32,383 bases of DNA from Nodosilinea sp. WJT8-NPBG4 (GCA_019359285.1 JAHHHQ010000011.1:1-32383); one strand, 5' to 3'. Counted from the stretch's first letter, positions 8,630 through 16,107 are shown. Numbers and translations are program-made. Notes: generated by a model from the letters alone, not told the origin.

Positions 8630-9871
8630 ATGAGAGATCTCTGGAAAGCTCAGCTGCCAAGGCTGAGACCGGTGCGACTCAAATCTGTTCGGCTCAAACC
8701 GCAGCATGCCAAGCCGCTGCCATCATCGTTGGCAATGGGTAATAAGAGCCGCCGAATCAAGATTTTTGGTGGGTTAGTTTTTGCTGGCCTACTGCTGGTG
8801 CAGGTGTCGGCGGCTCCCTTTGGGGGTCGGGATACCAAGGCCGGCAACCTCAGCCCGGTCCTGTGGGAGACCACGGGCATGGTGCGTCAGTCCATTGTCG
8901 ATCTCTATCGAGCGCGACGACTGCTAGTGCAGGCCACGCTTCCTGCCAACGATGAGGCGGCCGCTAGCCCAGCCAAGGCTCCTACAGCGACGCCCGCTGC
9001 CCCAGTTGCCGCCGCTAGTCCAGCCAAGGCCCAAGTCCAACCTGCTCAACCAGTTAGTAACTCTGGCCCAACGCGCTCGCTGCCTCAACCATCGGCACCA
9101 CCAGCCCCTAGCAACGCTGGTGCCGCCTTTGACCCCGGCAAAACCATTGACACCAACTTAGAAATGCGGGTAGCAGTCGCCAAAAACGCCTCCAGCCTAG
9201 AGGTAGCCACCTCGGTAGACGGCTACCTGATGGATATCAATGGCCAAAACCACTGCAACCTGCCCGCCCAGAGCAGTCTAGTGCTCAAACCCCAGGGGTC
9301 TGGCATGGCCGTCGGCAGCTGCACCCTCAGCAACACCGCTTGGCTAGAGCCCGGCGAAGGCGGCTACGTCTTTGTAGGCGACAGCTGGTACAAAGGCCGC
9401 GTGCTGATGATCACCGATGGCTCTGGTCTGATGGCCGTCAACTTTGTGCTGATGCACGATTACCTCAGCAGCGTTGTCGGCAGCGAAATGTATGTGGGTT
9501 GGCCAGCTGAAGCGCTCAAGGCCCAAGCGGTAGCCGCTCGCTCCTACGCGCTGGTGCACCATGTGCGCCACGCCGAGCGCGCCTACGACCTCGACAATAC
9601 CCAGCGATATCAGGCCTACAAGGGTATCGCCAAAGAGACCAACACGACCCAGGCGGCGGTGGCTGACACTACGGGTGAGTTCATTAGCTACAACGGCGGC
9701 ATTGTCGAATCGCTCTATGCAGCATCGGATGCGATCGTGCAGGCCGCTCACGGCGGCAACGGCATGAGCCAAACCGGCGCTATGGAACTAGCCTCTAAGG
9801 GCTACAACTACACCCAAATTTTGGGCAACTACTACCCCGGCACCAGCCTCTCCCGCCTAGTGGTGGAGTAG
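8630..9871 (+). CDS. SpoIID/LytB-domain protein, membrane anchored
   Basis: The 413-aa product has a basic N-terminus, one membrane segment (about 44-62), a Pro/Ala-rich linker with two copies of AASPAKA (about 107-150), and a C-terminal SpoIID domain. The domain is recognisable from YLSSVVGSEMYVGWPAEALK (about 283-302), KAQAVAARSYAL and the closing HGGNGMSQTGAMELASKGY. In the family these domains cut peptidoglycan glycan strands (lytic transglycosylase in Bacillus SpoIID) and work on denuded glycan. Here it should face the periplasm and act in wall remodelling. ATG 8630 is used; ATG 8735 (MGNKSRR) is a possible shorter start just before the membrane segment. It is probably transcribed alone. 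Confidence 0.85.
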   Translation: MRDLWKAQLPRLRPVRLKSVRLKPQHAKPLPSSLAMGNKSRRIKIFGGLVFAGLLLVQVSAAPFGGRDTKAGNLSPVLWETTGMVRQSIVDLYRARRLLVQATLPANDEAAASPAKAPTATPAAPVAAASPAKAQVQPAQPVSNSGPTRSLPQPSAPPAPSNAGAAFDPGKTIDTNLEMRVAVAKNASSLEVATSVDGYLMDINGQNHCNLPAQSSLVLKPQGSGMAVGSCTLSNTAWLEPGEGGYVFVGDSWYKGRVLMITDGSGLMAVNFVLMHDYLSSVVGSEMYVGWPAEALKAQAVAARSYALVHHVRHAERAYDLDNTQRYQAYKGIAKETNTTQAAVADTTGEFISYNGGIVESLYAASDAIVQAAHGGNGMSQTGAMELASKGYNYTQILGNYYPGTSLSRLVVE

Positions 9872-10039
9872 GAATATAACTGCTGCCCCTGTGGGGTTCG
9901 CTGCGATCGCTATCCAAGTCAGGATGCTCAGAGTTATCCACTGTGCATGAGGATAGCTGCTGAGCCGAGATTAAGCACGCTGCAGTCACACCCGCTGCCC
10001 CAACGCTACTAACCCGTGTAAGCGTTAGGAGTGAACCCT

Positions 10040-10162
10040 ATGAGTTACGTGTCTGCCTTTGCGTTTTACATGCGGGCGATCGCCCTTGGTATTTTAATTG
10101 CGTTGAGCACTTGGGCCAGCCTCACCTCGACAACATTGACTACCAACCGAAGTGGCAGCTGA
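10040..10162 (+). CDS. Small single-span membrane protein (40 aa), candidate
   Basis: ATG 10040 is preceded by AGGAG at 10027-10031 with an ideal 8-nt gap. The 40-aa product is hydrophobic in its first 25 residues (AFAFYMRAIALGILIALSTW) and ends in a Thr/Ser-rich tail (TSTTLTTNRSGS). It would make one membrane span with a short polar end. It is followed 60 bp later by a strong terminator, so the segment is likely a real transcription unit. I do not recognise a family. The good ribosome site and the terminator are the main support. Confidence 0.5.
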   Translation: MSYVSAFAFYMRAIALGILIALSTWASLTSTTLTTNRSGS

Positions 10163-10220
10163 TTAGACTTTGCCCCTCGGCGATCGCGATCTAGCGCCAA
10201 AATTTACGCTGATGTCTCAA

Positions 10221-10250
10221 AAGCTCACCCTGGTTAGGGTGAGCTTTTTT
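10221..10250 (+). terminator. Strong intrinsic terminator
   Basis: AAGCTCACCCT (10221-10231) and AGGGTGAGCTT (10236-10246) form an 11-bp perfect stem with a GGTT loop. The T tract extends to 10250. It ends the SpoIID/small-ORF unit. Confidence 0.9.
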
Positions 10251-10331
10251 GCAAACATGCCGTACTACACATGTCACACATGGGCCTCTGCCTCCACTTA
10301 TTAGTGAGCGAGAAAAGGAGGCACATCTGCC

Positions 10332-10556
10332 ATGTCTATTTTGAATACACCGGTAAGGGCTCTTCTTGACAGCAAATTTTACCCCGGTGTTGGGGTGATT
10401 CATTCTGTGGAGCAGCCGGGTTTAGAGTGGGTCGTGCGCGTCAACGGTGTGTATTGGACGGCTCGAGCTGCCTTAGCAAGCTACAGCTTTCAGGCTGGCG
10501 ATGCCATTCGCCCGATCGCTCGCCAGCGCAACACCCTGCTCATTGAACCGGCCTAA
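10332..10556 (+). CDS. Small NfeD-like OB-fold protein
   Basis: The 74-aa product looks like an isolated NfeD C-terminal OB-fold domain. It has a GVGVIHSV opening strand, a central WVVRVNGVYWTAR segment and a closing GDAIRPIARQRNTLLIEP strand, matching the family's AGxxVxVVxxxGxxLxVEP ending. Full-length NfeD proteins pair this domain with a membrane part and assist stomatin-type membrane organisation. Here the membrane part is absent, a form seen as short stand-alone proteins in cyanobacteria. Its partner is unknown. A strong ribosome site (AAGGAGG at about 10315-10321) lies before ATG 10332. It is flanked by a terminator on the left and by the sigma locus on the right. Confidence 0.6.
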   Translation: MSILNTPVRALLDSKFYPGVGVIHSVEQPGLEWVVRVNGVYWTARAALASYSFQAGDAIRPIARQRNTLLIEPA

Positions 10557-10695
10557 ACCAGTCAGCTACTAGTGGATTGACTTTTTGGGGCTGCACCAAA
10601 AACTGCCTATCTGAATTGAGTCACACTTTGCCGTCGTAGCCCACTACCCCACAGACAGTTCAATCCGTTGCACCGTTCGTTGAGGACATAGATCG

Positions 10696-11001
10696 ATGGT
10701 TCACCATTTCGCTGTTACCGACTCAGACGCAGCCGATATATCCAATCGGCTGCGATTTAAAGGCTGGATTGCTAGCGCCGTTCGATTTACCAGGCCGGTG
10801 CTAGACAACCTGAGAACGCTTGTTCAAACAAAGCTGCAACCCTGCTTTGATCGCCCAGGTTCCCAAACCGAGCTGAGTGAACTAACCAAATGCCCCAATT
10901 TTCCTCTGGAGCGCACTACCGACCTAAAGCTGATTAACCCCGACTGGTATCTGTTTTTCTCCGTTAGCCCCCCGCTCACCCTACGAGGACTCTGGCAATG
11001 A
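10696..11001 (+). CDS. Unknown 101-aa protein coupled to the sigma factor
   Basis: ATG 10696 follows GAGGA at about 10681-10685. The 101-aa product has no family I recognise: a polar start, a helix-prone middle (GWIASAVRFTRPVLDNLRTL), two Cys, and a hydrophobic end (WYLFFSVSPPLTLRGLW). Its stop TGA overlaps the sigma factor's ATG in an ATGA arrangement (10998-11001), implying translational coupling. That placement suggests a regulatory or partner role, for example controlling how much sigma factor is made, but it has no anti-sigma motif. It may be only a leader ORF. Basis: overlap and ribosome site seen; role inferred. Confidence 0.5.
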   Translation: MVHHFAVTDSDAADISNRLRFKGWIASAVRFTRPVLDNLRTLVQTKLQPCFDRPGSQTELSELTKCPNFPLERTTDLKLINPDWYLFFSVSPPLTLRGLWQ

Positions 11002-11642
11002 CCAATGCCACCAATACCCCCCCAAAGCAGCCCGCTGATCAAGGGCCTAAACGCGATTTGGTGTATGAGTTCGTTACAGCCGTTAGTTATTTGCTAATGC
11101 CCGACGAGTTTAAGGGCACCGCACTGTATAAGTTTCTAATTCGCTTTGCGCGTCAGTGGCACATTGCTAACATTGATCTCGACGATGTGGTGATTGAGGG
11201 TATTAAACGGGGAGTTGAGTATATTCTTAGGCACAATCTGCCGATCAAAAAGCCAGAGGTTTGGCTGCGCCAGGTCTGCCTAAATATTCTCAGGGGCAAG
11301 GTCGACGCCACAATTAAGGATGAACGCAAAGTTGCCATGGCAACGCAGCTAGCACAGCATTCTAAAAGCCCGCTGATAGAGTCTGAACTAATTGAGCAAT
11401 TAGAGTGTTTAGAAGTTGCCTTGAATCGACTCTCCAAAGACGATCAGGCACTCATTCGCATGAAGTTTATTCATCACAAAACCTACGAGCAAATCCGTCA
11501 GCACTACAAATACATAGCCGAGTCTGAGGAAGTCATTGTGCCCTCCGCTCAGACGCTGAGAAAACGTGAATCACGCGCCCTAGAGCGACTGCGAAAAGTC
11601 TTTCTTGAGCTATATGAAGGAGGTGCTAACAAATTTTATTAG
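10998..11642 (+). CDS. Sigma-70 family RNA polymerase sigma factor (two-region, ECF-like)
   Basis: The 214-aa product has only two sigma regions. Region 2 (about residues 25-100) includes LDDVVIEGIKRGVEYIL and PEVWLRQVCLNILRGKV. Region 4 (about 130-205) includes LNRLSKDDQALIRMKFIHHKTYEQI and a C-terminal helix TLRKRESRALERLRKVF that fits a helix-turn-helix recognition helix. Region 4 carries a 10-15-residue insertion (KYIAESEEVIVPSAQ) compared with normal ECF factors. This layout is seen in several cyanobacterial sigma-like proteins of unknown regulon. It directs RNA polymerase to a set of promoters that cannot be named here. No classical anti-sigma gene is adjacent; its neighbours are two unknown proteins, and an inverted repeat follows the gene. 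Confidence 0.82.
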   Translation: MTNATNTPPKQPADQGPKRDLVYEFVTAVSYLLMPDEFKGTALYKFLIRFARQWHIANIDLDDVVIEGIKRGVEYILRHNLPIKKPEVWLRQVCLNILRGKVDATIKDERKVAMATQLAQHSKSPLIESELIEQLECLEVALNRLSKDDQALIRMKFIHHKTYEQIRQHYKYIAESEEVIVPSAQTLRKRESRALERLRKVFLELYEGGANKFY

Positions 11643-11662
11643 ATACTGCTGCTTCGAAAAGG

Positions 11663-11751
11663 CCAGACCACTTTAGTTCATCAATGCATCTAATATTCAC
11701 CATCAAGGGGTTGTTTCCTTACTTAGCAGACAGTAGCGTTAAGTGGTCTGG
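11663..11751 (+). promoter_or_regulatory. 11-bp inverted repeat between sigma factor and next gene
   Basis: CCAGACCACTT (11663-11673) is the exact reverse complement of AAGTGGTCTGG (11741-11751). The arms lie 67 nt apart. They begin 20 bp after the sigma stop and end 57 bp before the next start codon. It could be a long-range RNA stem (attenuator or leader) or a DNA-looping operator. There is no U tract after the right arm, so a simple terminator is unlikely. Confidence 0.6.
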
Positions 11752-11807
11752 TGCCTCGATTGTGACAAGCAAAATCACACAGAACGTGGAGCGTTCAAAC
11801 AAACACC

Positions 11808-12284
11808 ATGAAAACTCCCACCCTAGATCAACAGTTTCTTTCTAACCTAAGCCCCGACCAAAAAGCTCAGGTGTGGAATTACTATCTGTTGATCACAAAT
11901 TCTGATATGAACTCTGATCAGCAGGTGGCACAAATTTGCGAGATTTGGAGCCGTGCCGAAGAGGATAACCAGCTGATTGAATGGCTAGAGTTTATCGACT
12001 ACTTTTATACCGATGTAGAAGAAAACGACTTACCTACAGCTGCCCGACGCACTTACCTAAGCGAGTATCTCACTGAAAAGATCAGCCTATTTCCTCAGGA
12101 CAACAGCTCCTATAGCCCGGTCTTTCTCAAGTGCCCCCACGGCAAAGGTTACACAGCCGTTTCCCAAGACAGTCGAGAGCCCCATAGCTCTGCCAGCTTT
12201 AACCAGCAGCGATGCAACACCTGTGGTCACCCGTATGCTCAACATACTCCTGTCAACCGGCCAACATCGTTGCCCGAAGCCTAA
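11808..12284 (+). CDS. Unknown protein with a C-terminal Cys/His cluster
   Basis: The 158-aa product has a helical, acidic first two thirds (LSNLSPDQKAQVWNYYLL, IEWLEFIDYFYTDVEENDL). The C-terminal segment holds CPHGKGYTAV (about 109-118) and CNTCGHPYAQH (about 136-146). The spacing Cys-Pro-His ... Cys-x-x-Cys-Gly-His suggests one bound zinc ion. I do not recognise the family. It lies in the same direction as the sigma factor with a structured 165-bp gap, and it has its own terminator. It could be a target or modulator of that sigma factor, but this is inference from position only. The ATG at 11808 has GGAG about 15 bp upstream, a long gap. Confidence 0.62.
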   Translation: MKTPTLDQQFLSNLSPDQKAQVWNYYLLITNSDMNSDQQVAQICEIWSRAEEDNQLIEWLEFIDYFYTDVEENDLPTAARRTYLSEYLTEKISLFPQDNSSYSPVFLKCPHGKGYTAVSQDSREPHSSASFNQQRCNTCGHPYAQHTPVNRPTSLPEA

Positions 12285-12331
12285 GGTGCCAGGCTGTCTG
12301 GGGTACTCAGGCTCAATCTACTCACGATGGT

Positions 12332-12364
12332 TGCCTGCCCTGGTGCTCAGGGCAGGCATTTTTT
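12332..12364 (+). terminator. Intrinsic terminator after the Cys-cluster gene
   Basis: TGCCTGCCCT (12332-12341) pairs perfectly with AGGGCAGGCA (12349-12358) around a 7-nt loop. A T tract (12359-12364) follows. It separates the plus-strand sigma locus from the minus-strand exosortase operon, whose last codon lies at the end of the T tract. Confidence 0.9.
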
Positions 12365-13098
12365 CAGTTAAAGGCAGCGGCAGTCAGCTGTTGCTGAATC
12401 AGCCCGGTCAAGTTTTCAGCCAGGGGTTGGTAAGCATCCATCGTGCCCAACGGTTCCATAGGCAGCAGCAGACTCACCGCCACCCAGGGGGTGAGTCTGC
12501 GCTGGGTGAGCTGAGACCACTGGTTGGCCCAAAACCAGTGGCTGGGCGATGGATGGCCACCGCTGGGTAGGGCATACCACTGCACGATCGCAAAGCTCTG
12601 GCGATCGCCCCAGGCCCGAAAAAACCTGGCCTCCACCGGCCCAGTCTGGGCAGAGGTAACCTTGAGTTTACGCCGCGACTCAATGCGCCATTTTTGCGCC
12701 CCGGCCAGATCGATCCACTCCAGTTGAGGCTGATTGCTGTGCCAGGGCTGGGGGTGCAGCAACACCGCAAACTGCTGCACTGGGGCTGATTGTGCCTCAG
12801 GGGAGTCTGCCCGATACTCCGCCAAGGTCCAAGTTTGACGGTTGATGGGAACTGATTCAACGGTGGTTTGCTGCCAGCCGGGCAGGTCCAGTCCCTCTTT
12901 TTGCAGGGCGCGCAGCTGATCGATCTGGGCAACCTGGGGACTGTTGGCCCAGGGCCACTGCCCGCTCAGGTAGGCGGGCAAAATCGCCATCCCCGCCAGG
13001 GCGGTAAGCACAACCACCAAAACTAAGTTGACCCAGCGGCTGGGGAGCAGGCTAGCAGACGGAGGCTGAGGGGTCATAGGAGCGATCGCATTTAACAA
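12364..13098 (-). CDS. Cyanoexosortase-associated protein (EpsI-like)
   Basis: The 244-aa product has one N-terminal membrane segment (about 21-44, WVNLVLVVVLTALAGMAILP) and a periplasmic domain. The domain includes LDLPGWQQT and VQQFAVLLHPQPWHSNQPQLEWIDL. This matches the cyanobacterial partner proteins encoded directly behind cyanoexosortases; they are related to EpsI and are thought to help sort or assemble the exosortase substrates or polysaccharide. It starts 9 bp after the cyanoexosortase stop, so the two are an operon. ATG 13098 is used; ATG 13077 (MTPQPP) is an alternative. The exact biochemical role of the family is not established. Confidence 0.75.
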   Translation of the reverse strand: MLNAIAPMTPQPPSASLLPSRWVNLVLVVVLTALAGMAILPAYLSGQWPWANSPQVAQIDQLRALQKEGLDLPGWQQTTVESVPINRQTWTLAEYRADSPEAQSAPVQQFAVLLHPQPWHSNQPQLEWIDLAGAQKWRIESRRKLKVTSAQTGPVEARFFRAWGDRQSFAIVQWYALPSGGHPSPSHWFWANQWSQLTQRRLTPWVAVSLLLPMEPLGTMDAYQPLAENLTGLIQQQLTAAAFN

Positions 13099-13107
13099 AC
13101 AACATAC

Positions 13108-13992
13108 CTACACCGACGATGACGGGGACTGCACCGCCAGATTGAGGCGATCGGGCACTCGCTCTTGAATCAGTCGCAGCAACAGGATGATGGTGAGCAG
13201 CATCAGAGCCGAGTAAAGGTCGCCGCCCCAGCTCTCGTGCAGCCAATCAAAAGCGCCATCGCGCCCCGTGCCGTGGAAGTAGCTCAAAAACGCATTGCGG
13301 AGAATGTTGCCTACCACGCTGATGACCACTGTGCCGCCAAAGAAAAGGGCTGTTCTCAGCCGCGATGTGTAGGCTCCAGTCCAGTAGGCCAGCATTAGGG
13401 CGACGTAGAGGCTGGTAAACAGCATCTTGAGCCCGGCGCAGTGGGGGGCAACCTCCACCGTTTGGCCGTTCACGAATAGGTAAATATTCTCGACCGTCAC
13501 TGGAATGCCGAGCTGCACCAGCAAGAACCCCGCCACCGACGCAATCAATCGCTGCAAAGGCAAAATATAGGGCTCAATCAGGTAGGGCAGCTGGTTTGGC
13601 GTGGCCAACGCCACCAAAATGAGAGAAATCGCCTGTAGCCGCAGCCCTGCGACGGATTTTAGGCTCAGACACAGCCCCACCAGCATCACCGGCAGCGATA
13701 GATTCATCCAGTCGGGCAGGCGGGTGAGGTACATCAGACCCGCTAGCCCCACCAGACCCAGACCCAGGGGATGGCAACGATTGGGCAATTCGGCCCAGGC
13801 CTGGCGCTTATCCCAAGCGATGTAGGCAGCAAAAGGCAGCCCCAACAGCCCGTGGCTAAAGTACTCGTGCTGAATGCTGATGGACTTGTTTAGCCAGCCA
13901 TCGACCCAGTGGAGCAGCAGCGGCCCGTAGAGGATCGCCAGGAGTGCGGCGATCGCCCAGGGGGGAGTGAGGTAGCGGCGGAGGGAGGGCAT
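13108..13992 (-). CDS. Cyanoexosortase (probably type B)
   Basis: The 294-aa integral membrane protein shows the exosortase catalytic triad: Cys185 in VAPHCAGLKM, Arg232 in NILRNAF and His252 in DWLHESWG, placed near membrane helices as in the family. About eight hydrophobic helices are visible. Exosortases cut C-terminal PEP-CTERM-type signals of secreted proteins and probably transfer the protein to a surface glycan. Length and the HEYFSHGLLGLPFAAYIAW segment fit cyanoexosortase B better than A; the subtype is a judgement from memory. The start codon lies at the edge of a polypurine tandem repeat, and no ribosome site is visible. A likely target is the PTPA-CTERM protein at 29418-30146. Confidence 0.88.
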   Translation of the reverse strand: MPSLRRYLTPPWAIAALLAILYGPLLLHWVDGWLNKSISIQHEYFSHGLLGLPFAAYIAWDKRQAWAELPNRCHPLGLGLVGLAGLMYLTRLPDWMNLSLPVMLVGLCLSLKSVAGLRLQAISLILVALATPNQLPYLIEPYILPLQRLIASVAGFLLVQLGIPVTVENIYLFVNGQTVEVAPHCAGLKMLFTSLYVALMLAYWTGAYTSRLRTALFFGGTVVISVVGNILRNAFLSYFHGTGRDGAFDWLHESWGGDLYSALMLLTIILLLRLIQERVPDRLNLAVQSPSSSV

Positions 13993-14088
13993 GGGGAGGA
14001 TGAGGGAGGTGGGAAGGTGAGGGAGATGGGGAGGATGAGGGAGGTGGGGAAGGTGAGGGAGATGGGGAAGGTGAGGGAGATGGGGAAG
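13991..14088. repeat. 18-bp tandem repeat, polypurine on the plus strand
   Basis: About five and a half copies of an 18-bp unit, ATGGGGAAGGTGAGGGAG with one-base variants (one copy 17 bp), run from the exosortase start codon outward. The plus strand is almost pure purine. The repeat takes the place of the exosortase leader and contains its initiator ATG on the minus strand, so copy changes would alter the 5' UTR. Such long purine tracts can form triplex DNA. Confidence 0.9.
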
Positions 14089-14168
14089 TTTTGAGTGTTT
14101 AGTTTTGAGTGTTTAGTTCTGGGCTCTAGCTTTAATTCAAAACTCAAAATTCAAAACTTAAAACTTTT
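14089..14168. repeat. AT-rich repeat block between aminotransferase and exosortase genes
   Basis: TTTTGAGTGTTTAG occurs twice in tandem (14089-14102, 14103-14116). It is followed by the oppositely oriented series AATTCAAAACTCAAAATTC and AAAACTTAAAAC (about 14134-14166). The two halves are partly complementary. Blocks of this kind (AAAACTCAAAATTCAAAA) are scattered in many cyanobacterial intergenic regions. It might weaken read-through from the aminotransferase gene. Confidence 0.7.
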
Positions 14169-14170
14169 CT

Positions 14171-15373
14171 TCACCCATTCACGGCTTGCAAAATACCGAC
14201 AGCTCTAGCGGCGGTTACTGCTTCAACCATAGCGTCTACGACGTAATCGACCTGGTCAAAAGTCATGCCGGGGTACATCGGTAAGGAGAGAATCTCTTGG
14301 CTGAGGGCTTCGGCTTGGGGAAAGCTGCCAGGGCCGTAACCGAGGGCACTAAAGGCGGGTTGCAGATGGCAGGGGATGGGGTAATGGATGCCGGTTTGGA
14401 TGCCAGCGGTGGCGAATTGGGTCTGGAGATTGGCGCGATGGATAGGGCAGGTGTCGGTGATGCGCACGACGTAGAGGTGGTAGATGTGGCCGGGGCCAGC
14501 GTCGTTGTGCATGGGGAGGATGCCGTGCTCAATTAGGGGGGCGAGACGGCGATCGTAGTGCTGGGCGATCGCATAGCGAGCCCGATTCCACCCCGGCAAA
14601 TGAGGGAGTTTGACGTTGAGCACAGCGGCTTGCAGGGTGTCTAACCGGCTGTTGGTGCCCTGGGGTTCGGTGTGGTAGTACTTGCTGGTGGCGCCATAGT
14701 TACGCAGCGATCGCGCCGTCCCCGCAACCAGCTCGTCGCTTGTGACAAACATGCCGCCGTCGCCTAACGCGCCAAGATTCTTGCTGGGGTAAAAGCTAAA
14801 GGCCGCCCCGAGGCCAATGCTACCGGCGGTGTAGCCCTCGCGCTGGGACAGGTGGGCCTGGGCCGCGTCCTCAAAAATAATTAGTCGGTGGTGGTTGGCC
14901 AAGGCCAGCAGTCCCTGGGGCGAGACCATTTGGCCATAGAGGTGGACGGGCACAATGGCGCGAGTGCGGCAGGTGATGGCGCGCTCGGCAGCATCGAGAT
15001 CCATCAGGGCGGTCGTGCGATCGCAGTCCACAAAGACAGGCGTTGCCCCCGATCGCAGCACCCCCATCAGCGTCGCGACAAAGGTATTGGCGGGCAAAAT
15101 CACCTCATCGCCGGGGGCAACGCCGCAGGCGATCAGACCCAGGGCGATCGCATCGGTGCCGCAGCCGACCCCGACGCCAAACTGGGTGCCGCAGGCCAAG
15201 GCAAAGTTCGACTCAAAGTCGGCCAGTGCCTGGCCCAGCACAAAGTCTCCCTGGGTGATGACAGCATTAATGACCCCCTGAATGGCCTCCTGCAACGGCC
15301 CATGCTGCCAGGTCAGATCGACAAAAGGAACCGCCAAAGGAACTGCCAGTGGAGAAGGGATGGTCATACTCAC
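14171..15373 (-). CDS. DegT/DnrJ/EryC1/StrS-family sugar aminotransferase
   Basis: The 400-aa product is a PLP-dependent aminotransferase of the DegT family, which makes amino sugars from nucleotide-linked keto-sugars. Lys198 in SFYPSKNLGALGDGG is the PLP Schiff-base lysine. FEDAAQAH (Asp169) contacts the cofactor ring. The opening PFVDLTWQHGPLQ and GVGVGCGTDAIALGL match the family's substrate and phosphate regions. The product is a nucleotide-activated amino sugar, probably for surface polysaccharide, which fits an exosortase neighbour. The exact sugar is unknown. The start could be ATG 15373 or ATG 15367. It precedes the exosortase pair on the same strand, separated by 178 bp of repeats, so co-transcription is possible but not certain. 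Confidence 0.88.
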   Translation of the reverse strand: MSMTIPSPLAVPLAVPFVDLTWQHGPLQEAIQGVINAVITQGDFVLGQALADFESNFALACGTQFGVGVGCGTDAIALGLIACGVAPGDEVILPANTFVATLMGVLRSGATPVFVDCDRTTALMDLDAAERAITCRTRAIVPVHLYGQMVSPQGLLALANHHRLIIFEDAAQAHLSQREGYTAGSIGLGAAFSFYPSKNLGALGDGGMFVTSDELVAGTARSLRNYGATSKYYHTEPQGTNSRLDTLQAAVLNVKLPHLPGWNRARYAIAQHYDRRLAPLIEHGILPMHNDAGPGHIYHLYVVRITDTCPIHRANLQTQFATAGIQTGIHYPIPCHLQPAFSALGYGPGSFPQAEALSQEILSLPMYPGMTFDQVDYVVDAMVEAVTAARAVGILQAVNG

Positions 15374-15658
15374 CTGTGGAAGTTTGGGTTAACAACGGGC
15401 GATCGCCAGCTAAGCTCAGCTTGCCCGCATACTATGACGCCTTATCAACTTAAGCGAGGCACCGCTCTAGAGTTCAATGCTGCCGAAATCCGCCCAGGCG
15501 GTAAACTGGGTCAAACTTAGCGTCGACTCAACAGCAACCATCAGCACACGCGGGGCTATGCCGAGTCCAGCTCAGGATTTAGAGTCTTCCCACAGGCAAA
15601 ACTCCACTTCTGGACTTGGATATGGTTTAGAACACCCTATTCAGCTACCGTTACCCCT
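15374..15658. other. Divergent intergenic region
   Basis: This 285-bp gap separates the minus-strand aminotransferase from the plus-strand unknown gene, so it should hold two promoters. The only visible open frame in sense direction (15434-15520, 28 codons) has no ribosome site. No strong inverted repeat is seen. Confidence 0.4.
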
Positions 15659-16003
15659 ATGGATTTTGAAACCTCTCGCGAATTTGTCGTCCGCCAAACC
15701 CTTGGCACCAGCGAAGACCTGCCCAATACCTTTATCGCCTGCCTGCGCCAGGGCAAACCGCCCGTGCCGGGGCAGGTCACCTCTCTGTTGCTCGCCCTCA
15801 AGGCGCTGTTTGAAGGCCTCAAGAACGAACCCACCCTCGATCGCACCCTCACCCAGGCCCTCTTCATCCTCTCCTACGAGAGCCGCCAGCTCTATGCCCA
15901 GGGGCAGAAGACTGGCGTTGTGTGGCCACCGCTGCTTGACGAAGACCTAGGGCGAATTGGGAAAGCGGCGCAGTCGATTGTGTTTGGGGAGTGGCAGGGG
16001 TGA
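15659..16003 (+). CDS. Conserved-looking unknown protein (114 aa)
   Basis: The product starts MDFETSREFVVRQTLGTSED and continues with a Leu-rich helical core (SLLLALKALFEGLKNEPTLDRTL, LTQALFILSYESRQL), ending in LGRIGKAAQSIVFGEW. Composition, codon use and helix periodicity are those of a real soluble protein, and I recall similar short hypothetical proteins in cyanobacteria. No catalytic motif or zinc site is visible. A competing frame (15477-15950) overlaps it but has a biased Ser/Pro/Arg composition typical of a shadow. It lies just upstream of the groESL promoter, with no sign that the two are linked. Confidence 0.7.
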   Translation: MDFETSREFVVRQTLGTSEDLPNTFIACLRQGKPPVPGQVTSLLLALKALFEGLKNEPTLDRTLTQALFILSYESRQLYAQGQKTGVVWPPLLDEDLGRIGKAAQSIVFGEWQG

Positions 16004-16107
16004 GTAGGGGTAAGCTCCGCGACCTCTTCACCCTGCACTGCATTTACATTGACCTCCTACCCATCCACCCATCTACATAAGTACGGCAAACCACACCTCC
16101 CAGAGAA

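Noticed and set aside
13890..14147. Minus-strand frame with repeated FPISLT units
   Set aside because: It is only the translation of the polypurine tandem repeat in another frame; there is no ribosome site and it overlaps the exosortase start.
2009..14777. 16-bp identical string GCCTAACGCGCCAAGA at 2009-2024 and 14762-14777
   Set aside because: One copy is coding in the aminotransferase, flanks are unrelated, and one such match in a window of this size is not far from chance.
15434..15520. 28-codon ORF MTPYQLKRGTALEFNAA...
   Set aside because: No ribosome site and no recognised family. Its peptide looks reasonable, but it is too short to support.
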